Source: Marsupella aquatica
Lineage: Eukaryota; Marchantiophyta
Length of the DNA stretch: 64,000 nt
Reading direction: 5' to 3'
Assembly (NCBI GenBank): GCA_973895155.1
Contig: OZ316894.1
Coordinates: 2,604,001 to 2,668,000 of the forward strand
Made by a program: the position numbers and the translations under genes. Positions within the stretch are counted from its first letter, which is position 1; each line of letters starts with the position of its first letter. A model generated the notes under the pieces. That model did no database searches, was not told the origin of the DNA, and worked only from the letters and a program-made list of their open reading frames with translations. Shown in pieces: positions 31,194-45,500 of this stretch.

Positions 31194-34100
31194 GTACATA
31201 GTCGTTTCAATGTCACTGCTGTTCAGCCTAAAAACTGACCTGAAATCTTTTCAGTAGATTTTAATCCCAAGATGAACAGCAAATTGGCATCACGTCTATG
31301 CAATTGCTCTCATTTTTGTAGCCTCCAAGGTAGTTGAGCAAAGCCATTCTTGTGTATCACAGTTTGCCAGATATGTGCGGGCAGCTGCGGCTTTACGGGA
31401 TGGGAGATCCACCCAAGAGCTTGCCGTGTTTACGTTGCAAGATTTGTTGAGTTGAAGGCACCTTACTGGACTACGAAGCTCTCGTAGTTGGTGCGAGTAT
31501 GCAGTGTCTGGAAAAGTATTTTTGTTTGTTACTGTAACTGTATGATGGGGTGCCAACACATCATTCTCAATACTCCACAAACGCAGAGAGGACATCTGTC
31601 CTAGTGCGCTGCAAGGCTTACAATTCCAAGGTCTAGACCAAATTGTCACGAAAGGTATTTTAGCTTTACTCATGGATAACACACTGAATCTGGTCTGTCT
31701 GTGATTAGAACCGTCTAAATTGGTCTTGAAATGTTTGGCATAAAGATTGACTATTTCAGAAAGGAAACTACAATGATGAATCCCACAATGATGAAACTAC
31801 AATGATAAATACAGAGTGCAGCATAGCTTTGACACAGCACATTGTGATGCTTTTTACAGCCCACAGTACTTTGACGAAGAGCCAGACGCAAAAACGCTTG
31901 GACAGATGTCCGTGTCAATGTGACTTCTTTCGAAACGAATTTTCTTACCCAAGGTTCCAATGAAATCCTGTACGCATTCCCTCCTCTTTCGGACACTATG
32001 GTAGCAACGACAAAATTGTGTCAACTAGTGCCAGCACTTTTTTCTTTCGGCAAAATGGTGAGCCTGAAGTCCTGGTGCAGCGAGAACACATGTGTATTGA
32101 CCATTTGAATTAAAAAAAATATCATCTCAACCATTGATTGGGGGCAAGTAGTCCCCAATGTCCAACAAAGTGGTTTTAATGATAAATTTCCCTTTTTCTG
32201 TATGGTTGATCAAGCAAATCAGGGACAGAATTTCGTGAGAATTCACCAACATTAGAGAGGCTGGTGAGGGCCTAACAAGGCTTAATATATCCGGCCACAA
32301 TAGACAATATAAGGCATGTCAATCCTTCTCCAACAATCCATTGGACAGGGAGCGTCGAGGAGAGGGGAGGTACAGAAAGTGGAAAAAGAAAACCCCTCCC
32401 CCCAGCTCCTCTAGACCATGTCTGGACCCCACCCTTCTCCACTTCCTTGCCTCACCAGCACTTATTTGCCTTACTTTCCTTTACATTTTGTGTGCGACAC
32501 ATCAGCATTGGGCTTGTATGTTAAAAACAAATCAGCCCAATTTTTTATGGCTATTTTTTCACCAAACCAAAGCAACAGCTGAAGTGGATGCATCATTTTA
32601 TGAAGGAGGCCTGACTGTCATGAAGCATGTTGCACATACCCAATTGTCCTGGCCCCACACCTTAAAAGAAAGTTGTGGTAATATGTTTGTGACCAATTTC
32701 GTTTCTAGTTAGATGTGTAGAACGGCAACCAAATCTGGCGGCACCCCCAGTGGGCACCCCGAGTGGCAGATATATGTCCCTGAATCCATCACAAACAATT
32801 ATATGAGTAATGTGGTCACAGATGTAGGTCCCAAGTGTGGGTGTTTTATGACTCTTCCAAGCATTCAAAAGGGAAAATTACTATGGAGCAAGCTGTGCAA
32901 CTGGCTCTTCCAAGGGTATTGGATATGGGTTTAGTTTTCCATGACAACACTAATTGAACTTATTCACAGAAAACATTATCCTATAGTATTCAGGATTATC
33001 GACAAAGTGAATGTTTAAAAGTAACTAAGAGTAACAATATTAATCTTAAAGTGACTAAAAGAAAAAGTACAACTTCTAGAATGAAAAAGATGTCCAATAA
33101 TAGCTATAGATACAATACTTTTTGGGTGGAAGTGAAAGTCTCAAAAGGCGCATCAGAATTTATAAATCAGCGAAAAACAAAGTACAATGAAAGGAAAGAA
33201 AAAGAGTTCCAAAGAGGACAAACACCCAACCAGAAAAAAGAAAAGCAAGAGTAAACCTAAAAAAGGTGGAATAGAGGTAAAGCATCTCATTTTGAGTGTA
33301 TGAAGGCCACATTTTGAGGCTGGGGAGCATCTCATCTTGGGTCACCTTTGCCACATTTAGAGGGGAGCTCTGTTCAGTTGCCACTAATTGATCTAAAGCT
33401 CATAAGCATGGAAATATTCTAAGCAATGAACAAATAAAAGTGTGTACACAAGGCCACTATTGCCCGATGAGATGGGGAGCTATCCTCATGTGGCTAGTTG
33501 TCTGATGTGGAAAAAGAGGACGTAAAAATATGTTTATATAATAAAAATTCTTCAACAGAAACAAAGAATAGGTAGTGTAAGATTATAAAACATATACAAT
33601 GAGGATTGTGAACCCCATTGAAATTAAAGAAAACAAACAATGAACGGGGGTGGAAGAAAATAAGGTGAGGGAAGAATAAGGTGAGGGATAAGGGCCTGCA
33701 GTACCTTCCAGTACTCCGCATACCCCCACACATGCCTGGATGGTACCCCTCCGGCACCATTGTCCCGCAAGGGCAAGGCGAGGCACAAAGGCCAGTGGCA
33801 CGCAGGGAGGCAATGGTCATGTGCAGAGGGTGAGGTGCAGATCATAAGTGGAGGGCTTGCAGGATTAAACGTGTAGGGTAACCCATCCCCAGTAGGGAGT
33901 AATGGGACGTAATCCAAGAGGGCGTTGAGCTTGAGGGGTTTATAGCCATTATCCCCAAGTGGGGATAAGTTAACCAGCGTAATGCCTAAGTGAATTTTTG
34001 GAATCACTCAGTTCGATTTTACAAAGGAAAAGTCTGCCAATTGCAGTTGACTCTATTTCTCATTCGAATTTCATAATCTCCAGACCAGGCTGTCCCAAGA

Positions 34101-37100
34101 GTTCGGTGGCTCATAACCTTGTACACACAAACAAAGGAAAAGTCTGCCAATTGTACTTGACTCTATTTCTCATTCAAATTTCATAATCTCCAGGCCAGCC
34201 AGGTTGTCTCAGGAATTTAGTGGCTTCACCCGGAGGTAATGCCTCATAACCTTGTACACACATACAAAGGAAAAATTCAGAAAGGGTTTATGGTGCGACA
34301 AAAACAGGATTTTAAAGAACAGCCAGGAGTCGTTCCTGCCTAGATGACAGTTAATAAACAAACATTGGAGGAAATTGATGAGATTGCTTATTACAAATAG
34401 ATGCATAGGTGAAAATGAAGTCCCAGTAGACCCCTAAGTTTGTTAAAATGCTCCCATGGGTTTTGCAACTCAGATGGACCCCATTCCACTTACAATGTCA
34501 CAGTGAATAGTCCCAATTAGTCCATCTTAATTGCATGGTTTCTGTCTAGGGTCCCTGGCAGCATGTATAGGTAGATAGTTATTTATTTAGAGAGGGGAAA
34601 CTGCCTATGAACAAGTGTGTTAGGATAGTTGTTCCAAAATAAGAGAATGAAATGCCGCACACTTTTCCCTTACAGTAGTCAATGATTACAAAAATGTGTT
34701 TCTCGTGCCGTGCAGTGGAGGACACTTCACACCAAACTGACACCCTTTCATCCAAATTGGATAGCTCAGGGCCGACATCTGAAAAAATAAGTATATAGCT
34801 ATATTAAAAAATAAAAAATGTAAACAGGGTTTTCCCTCCAGCAGGCCACTCTAGTTGTGCAGCTCCCTCTAAAGTGGGTTCCTTTCTAAAGATATTTTTT
34901 ATTATATTATTATGTAAAGGTTTTTGGCTACTTAAAGTAAGTAAAACCTTCGCCCCATTTAGATTTGCATGGCAGTGATGTACATTGATCCCTTTGAGAC
35001 CACTCTCATATAATTCCTTAGATCTTTTTATCCTTATCTCAACTCTTCTTTTCTTTTGGGGAGCTCAACGACGATGTTGTGGCAATTAGGTTTGGAGTTT
35101 CCCCAGGCACGGCTTGGGCAAGTTTGTCACTTTTTACAATCAAATTAGCCACATCTGCTAGAGTAGATAGGCCATAAGCCCCCACTCCAATACAAATTAA
35201 ACAATACCACCTCTTGTGGCAGTGTTCTGAGTGGGGCTAAGGCTTGTCCATATTATTGTAAGGTGGTCAATTGGAAACTCTAGGATCATGGAGAGTGGGC
35301 TTGAGACATATGCCAGGTCATGTGGAGAAGCCAAAGCTAGAGTGCAGGCAGTGGTAGTATAAGAGCGTTGGTGCAATGATGGTGTGATAGGGAAATATTA
35401 GCACAATCACAAGTCAATGGAGTGGTCAGTAATTTTTTTTAAGCCCTGATAGCTCACTTTAATTAACTCATGCTATGTTTTGCAATTTGAATTGAGGAGG
35501 GGATCAGACTTTACAACAACAACAACCTTCCAGCCTTAACTAACCAGACTCCCCACATGCAATCTAGATTTTCCCTATTTTTCAAAATTTTCTGGTGAAG
35601 ATCATATATATCTTTTCTGATATGCATCTAAAACTGGATTTCATGTTCAAAGTTTTAGATGGAGGTTGAACTTTTTGGATGGATATTGAACTACAAGCTC
35701 AAGTTTGATCTCCATCTAAAACTATTACATGCGTCCCAAATGCTGTGTGTAGAAAGTCAAGTTTTTTTCCCAGTTGTACGGCTGAATATGGGTCACTTTC
35801 TTTTGAATTAAAAAGAAAATCATGGTTTCACCCAAAAACATGTGATATAAGCTAATGTACAAAATTTTCCCTGAATAATTTACTGCCTCAAATACCTCCA
35901 TGTACTTATCCAGTTGAGAGTGTGAGCAAACTTACAGGAAAATTCCTCAGAACATACTTTTTTTTCTCTTAGGAGGAAAAAACCCTAGATATACACCACT
36001 TTGCTAGCCAAAACCCTTGTTTGAAATTGCTGAACTTTGTGTCATTTTTTTTAGTCAAACCCAATTTCAGGATTCCTCTTTTGGCAAGCAAACTTGCTAG
36101 CTAGATGAATTCTTAGGAATGCACAAGAAATACAACAGTCAGCACAAATCAAAGGCATTCAGAACTACTCTTGTGACTCGCAAGCAACACTCTCCTCGCT
36201 AGAACATCTTTCTGTTTGCTTGCATCACACAAAATACCTCTTGGGGTATGAGGAGTCTGATGTGTGTGAGCTGACAAAACACATGAGGAATTCCATGAGT
36301 AATTTTACCATGCACTTATTGGATACTGCAACCATGCACATATGGGAAAAAGCACATAGATGATATTCTGTGCACTTATAGCTTGTAACACAAACCTTGG
36401 ATAAGTGGACGCCTAGGGCGTCTTCCAAGGAGCCTTACTTAGACACAGGAATTGGGAGTGCCTGATGGACCTCAAACCAAAGTTTTCTCCCAAACCAACG
36501 AACTGATGAGATTTTGGAAACATTGATTTAGGGTCTATCAATGTTCTGGATCACTCATGGAGTCAATTGAGTAACACTTCTCATCTGAAGGTCCATCAAC
36601 CATAATCATGAAAACAATAACCCAAACTCGAGTTCCTGCCACATTAGTTAATGTACCCTCGAAAGGGTTAATTTATTGTTTTACACTCTACAAAACCTTG
36701 AAATATGTACTTGCATTTCAAGCCTCAAAAGTGGCGGAGTCTTAATGTCCTGCACGAGTTTAAAGTCCACACCTGATGGCTCCCAGTCAAAAGATGTAAT
36801 CAGCATGATACCTCTTGATTTGTCTTTATAATTAGACCAATAAAATATCTTTGTCACTATGTAGAGTTTCAACTTCACCCTTTTCTAGTCCGCCCTCTCT
36901 ACAGTTTGTGGCGGGCTTTGGTTTCCAACTAACCTCTTCATGTTCCTTGAGGAATTTGGGTTCAATTATATATATTTTGATTTGAAAGTAAATGAGGAAG
37001 AACACTTAGTAGACTCTCATCACCTCAATAGTGTCATACATTCATTTGAGGGGAACCCATTTCAGAGGTGAGTCCCCTGGGATACCACATGACCCGCACC

Positions 37101-37603
37101 AGGAGGGAGAGAGAATTAAATCAGGGTCACAAAGTGTGCAACCATTGGCCAAAGAGATAATCAAAACTCCCATCTATTACCCATAAAACCCATCCCATCC
37201 ACATACATTATTAATTTCTTTCCTCAAGGGAAACGTGCACTTGATTCCAAAAAAAGACCAAAGTCTAGAAGCACGAAAAAAACAAAATCCAATGAGAGGA
37301 AAGAAAAAGAGGTCCAAAGAAAAAGAGGTCCAAAGAGGAGTGAACACGGTAGTCTGAAAAACATTTTTACTGTCACTCCTTTTGTAAATAATCTTAAACT
37401 AAATATCTGAAGGGAAAAGGATGTAAAGTGGGACCCCCGTCCAATCCGGTTCTGACGGGATTCCCCCTGAACAGAATCCATAGATTCTTTTCGTATGGGA
37501 TTGTGTCGGCCCACAGGTCGCCGATGATTCGCTCGCTGGCGTGTACGAATGGATACGGTACCACACAGAGTACCAGAGTACCATATGGTCAACGGTGGTT
37601 TAG
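31194..37603. other. Gene-poor intergenic DNA
   Basis: About 6.4 kb without a recognisable gene. Open frames stay below 130 codons and resemble no family. It contains a ~112-bp tandem duplication at 34020-34260 (listed) and A-rich or T-rich runs. I see no complete element ends. Confidence 0.5.
34020..34262. repeat. Imperfect tandem duplication, ~112-bp period
   Basis: acaaaggaaaagtctgccaa occurs at about 34020 and 34132, followed in both by tgactctatttctcattc, atttcataatctcca and a shared end (cctcataaccttgtacacac). The second copy has a ~20-bp extra segment near its end. A third partial start (acaaaggaaaa) follows at 34264. Confidence 0.85.
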
Positions 37604-37860
37604 ATCAGCGGCCATAGTTCGGTACCCCAGTTTCAAAGGGAGCATCGGAGCCGTCGATGGCGTTCTCTCGAACCGCAGTTAGACGAGGGAGAATGCTTCG
37701 TTACTGTAGATGCGCTTTACTCCATTGGGCACCCACCTGCTGCCCGTATGGGCACACTTGAAACTGGGAAATGAAGATGACTTGCCTGAAATGGACGAAT
37801 GAGATAGAAGAGCAATCATTCGTATTATTAGTAAGCCTGTGACCTACCTTTTGGGGGGGC
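37604..37860 (+). repeat. Diverged copy of the aleurain promoter region
   Basis: gttctctcgaaccgcagttagacga (37664 on), then gaagatgacttgcctgaaatgg and caatcattcgtattatta, parallels 42276-42430 directly upstream of the aleurain gene (gttctcactaaccgcagtta, gaagacgacttgctcgaaat, caatctttgttattatataa). A preceding piece (37604-37650, gcggccatagttcggt) parallels 41622-41660. The TATA box of the gene copy is not conserved here and no coding exon follows. Confidence 0.65.
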
Positions 37861-40800
37861 GAGTTGAGAGCCTTATAACCAGAACATAAATATAATATAT
37901 TGGTTCGTGCATTAAATCTATGTCAGTAGGGGGAGGGGGTTCAGGCGAGGAGGGGTCAGGGGAGTTCGGGCCGGGTTCGGTTGGGCCGGATTTGGGTGGG
38001 TTGGGCTGGGTTCAGGCTGGGTCGAGCCGGAGTCCAGGGAAATCTGGGGGAATCTGTGTCAAATTGCACGTTTTTTGGTCATCATTTGACGGTTTTATAT
38101 GCCTGACAAGCCGTCAACCTGCCTGTCAGGTTAAACTGGGATAAACCAAGACACATGCTTCATGTCATTTTCTTTACACATCATAAACATAGTGTATTTA
38201 TTGTTGAGCATAGACGACACTCATAACGGTAAGCACATGACACATCCAACGCGCAAGTAGTCGACACAATACATACGGGGTTCACTTCCTCGAGGCTACG
38301 TCACCGCTTGGCATATAGTGTGCATCCTAGTTAACCTGACCATGTCTCCGACTATGGTTAGACTAACTATGGTTACATGTCGTAACCCTAGACCTTGAGT
38401 AAATACCTAACATTTATTTATGTTCTGGGGTACGGAGCACATTAACTTGATGTAGATTTAACACTCAATTGAGTTGACCAGTGGTGATTTACAAGATGAG
38501 AGGATGGTCAAAAGCATTTTTCCCCTGACCAAAATGAAGACCAAAACAAATGGGCCAGTTTTAGCCTAAATCTAGGTTTCCAGGCCGAAACCAAAAATTT
38601 GGGTTTACATTTGGGAGTCTGAAACCTGCACATTCCCAAGAATTTTTGGATAGCCGTGATGACAAATATGTGTCCATGGTCATGACCAAAACTGCGATTT
38701 TGGTCAAATTTGCCTTGCCCAGGTTTTGCTTTCAGACAGGTCACACTACTCCCTGGCAGAACAGTGCACATCATCAATTTTTCAAAGGGCACCATTTTGC
38801 GTGGAGCAATTTTTGAGCGAGGTCTGGTGTGCCGACTGCCCAAGTTATTGATGATCATGGTTTGCGGGAACCACAGATTTTTGATCTGCTACTGGGCCCG
38901 CAGCATTTCGGGCACAGAACAGCTAGCTTGAGACGCCCTATTCAAGGCAAGCAGGCTGCATTCGAAGTGCTTGTCAAAATTGAGAAGGGACTGAGTGGCC
39001 AAAAGTTTAGACCCAATGCAAGGTGGTTTAAATTTTTGGAAGGACTGTAGATATGGTACATATTGGGACCAGCCATTTTTTTGTGGGCAAAAATTAGCCT
39101 ATCACTTACCTTAAAAATAGGCAGGCTGATGATACTCATGCTGAAATTGAAACAATTCTGTTGCATATGCCACCACCTAATGCACTAAGGGGAGTGTTAG
39201 CCAGGAAATACTCTACAATAGTCAGAAATAATACATAACCATACCTGTGCTTGTCTATAGGGTAAAATAGTAACCACTTTGGGTAATGCTTACAAACAAG
39301 AAAAAAATGGCTGATTGGGACCCACGAAGTGCCATGTAGGCTGGGGAAGACAGAGCTGAAAAGCTCCCCAGAAGCCTTCTACAATCAGGAACAACTGGTC
39401 TCCTTAATTAACAGGTTGGGTTGGCATCCCCGTCTAGAAAAGGAAGAAGTATCAGTCTACTTGTTCTTGTAAAGTCCCCCTATACATTGTTATTGCTATT
39501 GTAATTGTGTAGAGAAGAACTGCAGATGTAGTGCTTTTGCTTTGCAATTTTTGGAGGAACCGTCAACTTGGGGGTCATTGGGCAACTCAAAAGACCCTTG
39601 AATGATGCTCCACTTGACGACTGTTAGATTTTGGCTAATGGGGTATGTGGCTAGGTGGGAAAGGAACTAAAAAACCAACAATTTTTGCCCAAAGTTGTAG
39701 AAACTTTTTGGAAAAGTGGAATCTAGCAAAATTTTGTTTTGCCACTAAAGAAAAGGTGCTCGCTATACATCTTTTTATTCTTATTGCAGATTGGAAAGCT
39801 AAGAGGTGGGTGATATAGCTGGCTCATCCTGGAACTCATTTCAGTTTTTGTTTCCTAGCGGAAACACTCTTTAGTTTAGGGCCATAGGCGACTTTAGTGT
39901 GTATATCAGTTTAGGGCAGCCAGTTTAGGGCGAACAGTGACGGCGAGTGAAGGGCGGCAAGTTTTAGGTCAAGTCTCGAGGCGAGTCCCAGCTGAAACCA
40001 TGGGACAAACAGGTGATTAGGCACCGGAATTGCTTGTTAATTTCATTAGGAGTGCTCCCGTGCTCCTTGAGCTCAATGTTGCAGGTCGATGTGCTGGGGC
40101 TTAATGTGCTGTGCCTCTCATCCCCATTCTGCTGCCGTTTCTGCTCGCTGCTGCACTCCCTTTTGCTCGGTCCTTCTTGTGCTCGGTAGCAATCATGGTG
40201 CTTGGACCCCCTGCTCAATGTTTGGTTGGTTAGTGCATGCTCCGACTCTGCTCTTTGTCTCTTGGTTCACGCTTGAATACTAGAGAGTTTAGAGTTCTGA
40301 TGGTGGCGCTATATGTCATCAGCCTGCTCTCGCTGGTAGTCTCCTTGCCCTCTAGCTAGATACTTGTCGTTGCTGCTTGCTAGATGGTCAATACTTGCTG
40401 CTGCTGGATGCTAGTGGCCAATCTCCATTGATCAGTTGCAGCTGCAGTGGATGATTTAATGTATGGCCTCGACTGTGCTCATTTCACGGAATGTATTGTG
40501 ACCACTGTGGATATGATTCCATGGCTAACTCTGGACAACCATTTCAATCTCCGTTGCTTCCACTTCACTTCTCCATGAAAGGGCAAGACGTCTGCTGTTA
40601 TCCGTTTGAATGTGTACGTTTGTTTCTGCTTTCGCTATGTCTTCTAGGTATAACAAAGATTCTCCTGGCTAGTTGATTTTTTTCTCAGGCAAAATCTCCT
40701 TGCTGGTAATAATTTAGTCACGATGGTGAAGGTTGTTTGCTTTTTTGTCATGGAAGCTAGTGCTCGTTTTGCTAGGCTGCTTGTGAGGACTGTTTACTTG

Positions 40801-41621
40801 GCTCTGTTTTGGCTTGTTTGTGCTCAGTTCTTTTTGGCTCGACATTGTTTTGGCTCTTCAGGTCTAATTTTGACTTTGTGTTTGTAGGGTTGCTCAATTT
40901 GGCTGTGTGCCCGGTTGCTAAGTGATTTGCCCAGTATCTATCCACAGTTCTTGTTTGTCCATTGTGCCTGGTCTGTTTTACTCTCTAGTAGTGTTCCATT
41001 TGATTCTCACTTGTCTTTTTTACAGAGGCTTTAGTTGACACATCCAATGTGCAAGGCTTTTGTATCATTTTTTGAGTCAAACTCTGCTTGGAAGGCTGTT
41101 CAAGAACAGTTCAGGGTTCAATTCCCTGTCGGAGCTATGAGGTGACAGGTTTGGAAAGCACTTAATAGAAACAAATGTGAAAATAATCGGAACAGAGGTC
41201 ACAGGGGCAGCCCTTGGATAAATGGATGGCATTTGTTTCCGCTCAAGTGTCGCTAATGATGCTCATGCAATGGGGAAGGATTTATGTTTAGAGTTGCCTT
41301 TTTATGTTTTTACTGAATGGTTGATAGTATAAAAAGAAAATGATGTCATTTTCTTGTCTATTTTACATCTCGGAAAAATAATTCCAACATTGCTGATTTG
41401 GGTTAAATGTAAATGTACATTTTCTTTAAAGGGGCAAAAAAATGTATCAAAAGTAACTGTTTCTTTTTGTGCACAAAGGGTTTGAAATTAATCATTAGGG
41501 TAGTTATTTTGATAAATGTCTTATTGTAAAAGCACATCAAAACTCTAATTTATGCTAAAATAAAATAGGCTGAAAAAACGTAACTATGGTTTGCCATATA
41601 GCAATATAGCAATGTCATAGG
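37861..41621. other. Intergenic, no gene recognised
   Basis: No coding region supported. A G-rich stretch at 37925-38040 (gggttcggttgggccgga type) and T-rich tracts around 40680-40980 are the only compositional features. Short open frames are unassigned. Confidence 0.45.
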
Positions 41622-42051
41622 CGGCCACAGTTTGGTTCCAAGTTTCAAGGGGAACTTCAAGTCCCCACTGGTCATATATAAAGGGGAAGTGTCCAAGATT
41701 TACTCTCCTTCATTCCTGTATGGTGCTAGTTGTTGAACTCCACTATTTCAGAAAAAAATACTTTCTAATGTTTAAATCTTGTGGATCCAGTTTTGTCAAT
41801 GGCTAGTGGTGATTTCTGAGTCGTTGATGCTATCTTACTTATAAAAGGCCAACTATGAGCTAGAGTGGTGAAGCCTCTAGACCGTAACTCCATGGCTCAT
41901 CATGTGGATAAAAAACTCATGACTTTGAAGTATGTCAAACTAAAATCATGCATCCTTTTTGTCACGATTTTTATTTGCATTAAAAAATGAGTTCTATGCC
42001 CACACCATAACATATGTGCATCCAAAGAGAGATGTGCATAAAAAAAGATAT

Positions 42052-42212
42052 GATATGTTATGAATGATTATTAAAAAAAGAAAAAGAAAAAAAAGCATTA
42101 TTAAAATGATGCTTTTTTTTACCATTCAAAGAATATGACATGTTATGAATGATTATTAAAAAAAAGAAGAAGAAGAAGAGCAAAATGATGCTTTTTTTTA
42201 CCATTCAAAGAA
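42052..42212. repeat. Imperfect ~85-bp tandem duplication
   Basis: tatgttatgaatgattatta followed by an A/G-rich run, then aatgatgctttttttt and accattcaaagaat, occurs twice. The purine run differs in length (aaaagaaaaaaaa versus agaagaagaagaa). It lies within the extra DNA that separates the two conserved blocks of the aleurain upstream region. Confidence 0.8.
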
Positions 42213-42275
42213 TCTGAATAAGGTATATATTTTTGGTGATATTTTTATTGTATTCCGCTCTATTCAAGTAGGGGC

Positions 42276-42534
42276 TAGTTCTCACTAACCGCAGTTAGAC
42301 GAAGAAGACACGGGAACTTCGTAGACTGCACGGTAAATGCACTTTCTCCGGGCAGGAAAAAGTGCTACACGAAGACGACTTGCTCGAAATGGAGAGACGG
42401 CAATCTTTGTTATTATATAAAGCACTGTGAGGTGAGGTGAGGTGAGGAGAGGAGAGGTCCAGAGGAGATATTTTCGAAGCTGATTGACTGCAAAGAGCAA
42501 TTCTGGGGAAGGAATTGAGAAGAGCAGGTCGATC
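42276..42534 (+). promoter_or_regulatory. Aleurain core promoter and 5' UTR
   Basis: TATATAAA at 42414-42421 lies 114 bp before the ATG, a normal distance for TATA plus a short leader. It is followed by a (ggtga)n-like purine repeat (42427-42462). The block is duplicated, without the TATA box, at 37.7 kb. Confidence 0.6.
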
Positions 42535-45500
42535 ATGGAGGGAGGGAGGATGGCGAATGCTGTAGGAATGGTGCTCCTGTTGAGCTTGCTTACTGTGGGC
42601 AATGCTAGCTTTCACTTGGACAAAGAAGCAGTTCAGAGCGACATCTCCATGGTGACAGATTTGCCCTCTGCGCACGAGAGTGGATTCATCAGCCACTTCG
42701 ACTTTAGTGACATTCTGGGAACCGGCCAACTGGTTGCTGAGTTTGCCAACTTTGCTCTCAAGTGAGTCCACTGCGGGTGTGGTATGGCTTTTACAGGGAG
42801 TGCTGTAGTCTATAGTTCATTGAATTGATCGTTACTGAGATCGTTGTTTGGACGAGGGGAAGCAATTTCTTTTTCCTCTTCCTCTTCTTCGTCAGCTGAG
42901 TCCAATTCTCTATTTCTATTTCTATTTCTATTTCTATTTCAGTAGGAGGTCTTCCGCTTCTTCAGAAGCTCAAATCTCCATTTCAATTGAGGAGGATGAC
43001 TTCTCTTAAGTTTCGTGGTCTGCCTCAGAGAAGCAAAACCACTGGTTCGTAGATAGTTTGCCATGAAGGTTAGGATGTTACTGTTGTCTAGCTCATGAAC
43101 GGCAAATCTATTGTGACTGTCTTTGGTCAAGTTCGGTGAGTTGGTGACAGAAGCTGGATGGCAGTCTGTTTCTCTTCCAAGCTAGTTCAAAGGTATCTCT
43201 TGCATAGCTTTGCTGCCTCTGTCTCGGTGACGCATAGCTCACTGTTTGATAATATTAGTCACCGCCGTTCTCGATCTGAAGCTACCAGGGTCTTCTTCCA
43301 GGAAGCAGAAAACCGTTCGGTGGATTTGTTCCGCGGCGGTGAATACATGACAAATGCTACATAGCAGGCTCATTTTCTGGTAGAGATACAGTTGTGTCTT
43401 GTCTATGAGCATATATCTGTTCCTTTGCCAGGGGATAACGGAGTCGTTCCCTCTCCTTCATCACCCATTGTTTCGTCAACGTAGCAAGTTTCGACAGACC
43501 ATCGCCTCAATTGTATCCCCCAGGTCTGTCTCTCGGACGTGGCGGGGGATTTGTGACAGACGAAGCTGAATGGCAGCCTATTTTCCTGGACATAGATGCA
43601 GCCTAGGTGTCTCTTTGATCTATCGGTGCGTCATGTGCGAGCGGATTGGATCAGTCTCCCTTCCCTCCTTGACAACCATTTAGTCCACTTTCCTTGCATC
43701 TGTAGACGGAGGACAGTTTTGTGGACCTGGTCCAATTCCTCTATCCAGAACTTGCGATCTCTCGGTTTTCCCCCTTGAATGAAGTCTTTCACTCCTCTGT
43801 CTTTCGCTTACCAAATCGTTTCTCTGGAAGGTTTATTCGTGCTGGTGTTCATACTAGTTCAACTAATGTTTATACAGTCGATGCTTCTCGGGATAGTGGT
43901 CCAAGCTAGACATGGGTGTCATGTCGATTTTGATTGTCGTTCCCTTTGCTCTTACGACTGCAGGCATGGGAAGGAGTACAACTCCTTGGGTGAGCTGCAA
44001 CGCCGCTTCAACACTTTTGTCAGCAACGTTGAGCTTATCGAGTCCACGAACAAGAAGGGGCTTTCGTACAGGCTTGGAATCAATAGTAAGCTCTGCTGAT
44101 CTCTTCTGTCGGTTGCTGCCTTCATTTAGTCTCAGGTGAAGGGTTAGAGTAGTTTAGAGTCTCAGGCGGTCGAAGGGTACTGTGGATGACCGTCTTCCCA
44201 GCTTCCAAGCTTCCGCGGGTTCAGTTTAACTTTTCCTTGGTGCTCGAAGTGGTTCCTTACTACAGCTCAAGTGTACTAGTCTACGATATAATCACCTTCA
44301 ATTTACTTCCTGGTAGAGACGCTTTGGGTCTCTGTTGGATTTCCAAGTCTCGAGGTTGCCCTGGTCACGGATTGTCACAATCTATGATCCCCCTGCCTCC
44401 GGATTTCGTCTGGCTTTTTATTATTTACCTTGTTTTTCGCGTCTGACGGGAAATCGTATTGCAGAGTTTGCGGACGTGTCCTTCGACGAGTTCAAGCAGC
44501 ACTACCTGGGGGCACAGCAAGATTGCTCTGCGACCACAGGAAACCATAAGATGAGCAATGCGCTTCTCCCCAGCGCGGTACTTTTTCTCCGTTCCTCCTC
44601 CGGACTTGACCCTCAGACGTTTCCAGACGACAATCGTGATCAATTCACAATAGGTTCCTGAAGATATCGATTGAGTCCTAAAATACGTCATCAATTCTGC
44701 CCACCGATCTTATTGACATGCATCATGATATCAACTCTGATGATTAACACATATAGGAGATCACGTCGTTATATTCCTTATGAATTTGCTTGTTGTACTT
44801 ACTGGATGGCAGAAAGATTGGCGTCTACACAATATTGTGAGCCCTGTCAAGGACCAGCAGAGTTGCGGGTCATGCTGGACTTTCAGGTACTGCGAATTAT
44901 CATCTGCATTCGAATTGATCCGAGCTCAGTGCTGTTGCTTCAACTCTTTCACTTTCTGTCCTGGAATTCACACATGATTGGGGATTATGTAAGGGTTCAA
45001 GTTGTCGTGGAAGTCCCTTGGGAGAGAGCTCATGACGCCAGACGTCCTGAATCAAGTTGTAAACATGGAATCCCCTTAGTTATGGCAGAGCTCATGTCTC
45101 ATGTCGGCTTTGATTATGTTATGTTTGCAGCACAACTGGGGCTCTAGAGGCTGCACATGCGCAGGCCACAGGGCACATGGTTCTCCTTTCTGAGCAGCAG
45201 CTGGTGGATTGTGCGGGTGATTTCAACAATTTTGGGTGCAATGGCGGTCTGCCTTCGCAGGCGTTCGAGTATGTGAGGTACAGAGGTGGGCTCGACACCG
45301 AGGACGCGTACCCTTACAAGGCTGACGATTACACTTGCACATTTGACCCCAAAACTGTCGGTGCCAAGGTCTACGATGTAGTGAACATTACCCAGGTATG
45401 CTTGTGCCCCAACCACAAGTCTATGTGACCGATAATGTCTGAATCTTCTTTTAGCTGGAATATGTTTTATAAGTTTTTGACTTCAACCACTATTTAGACC

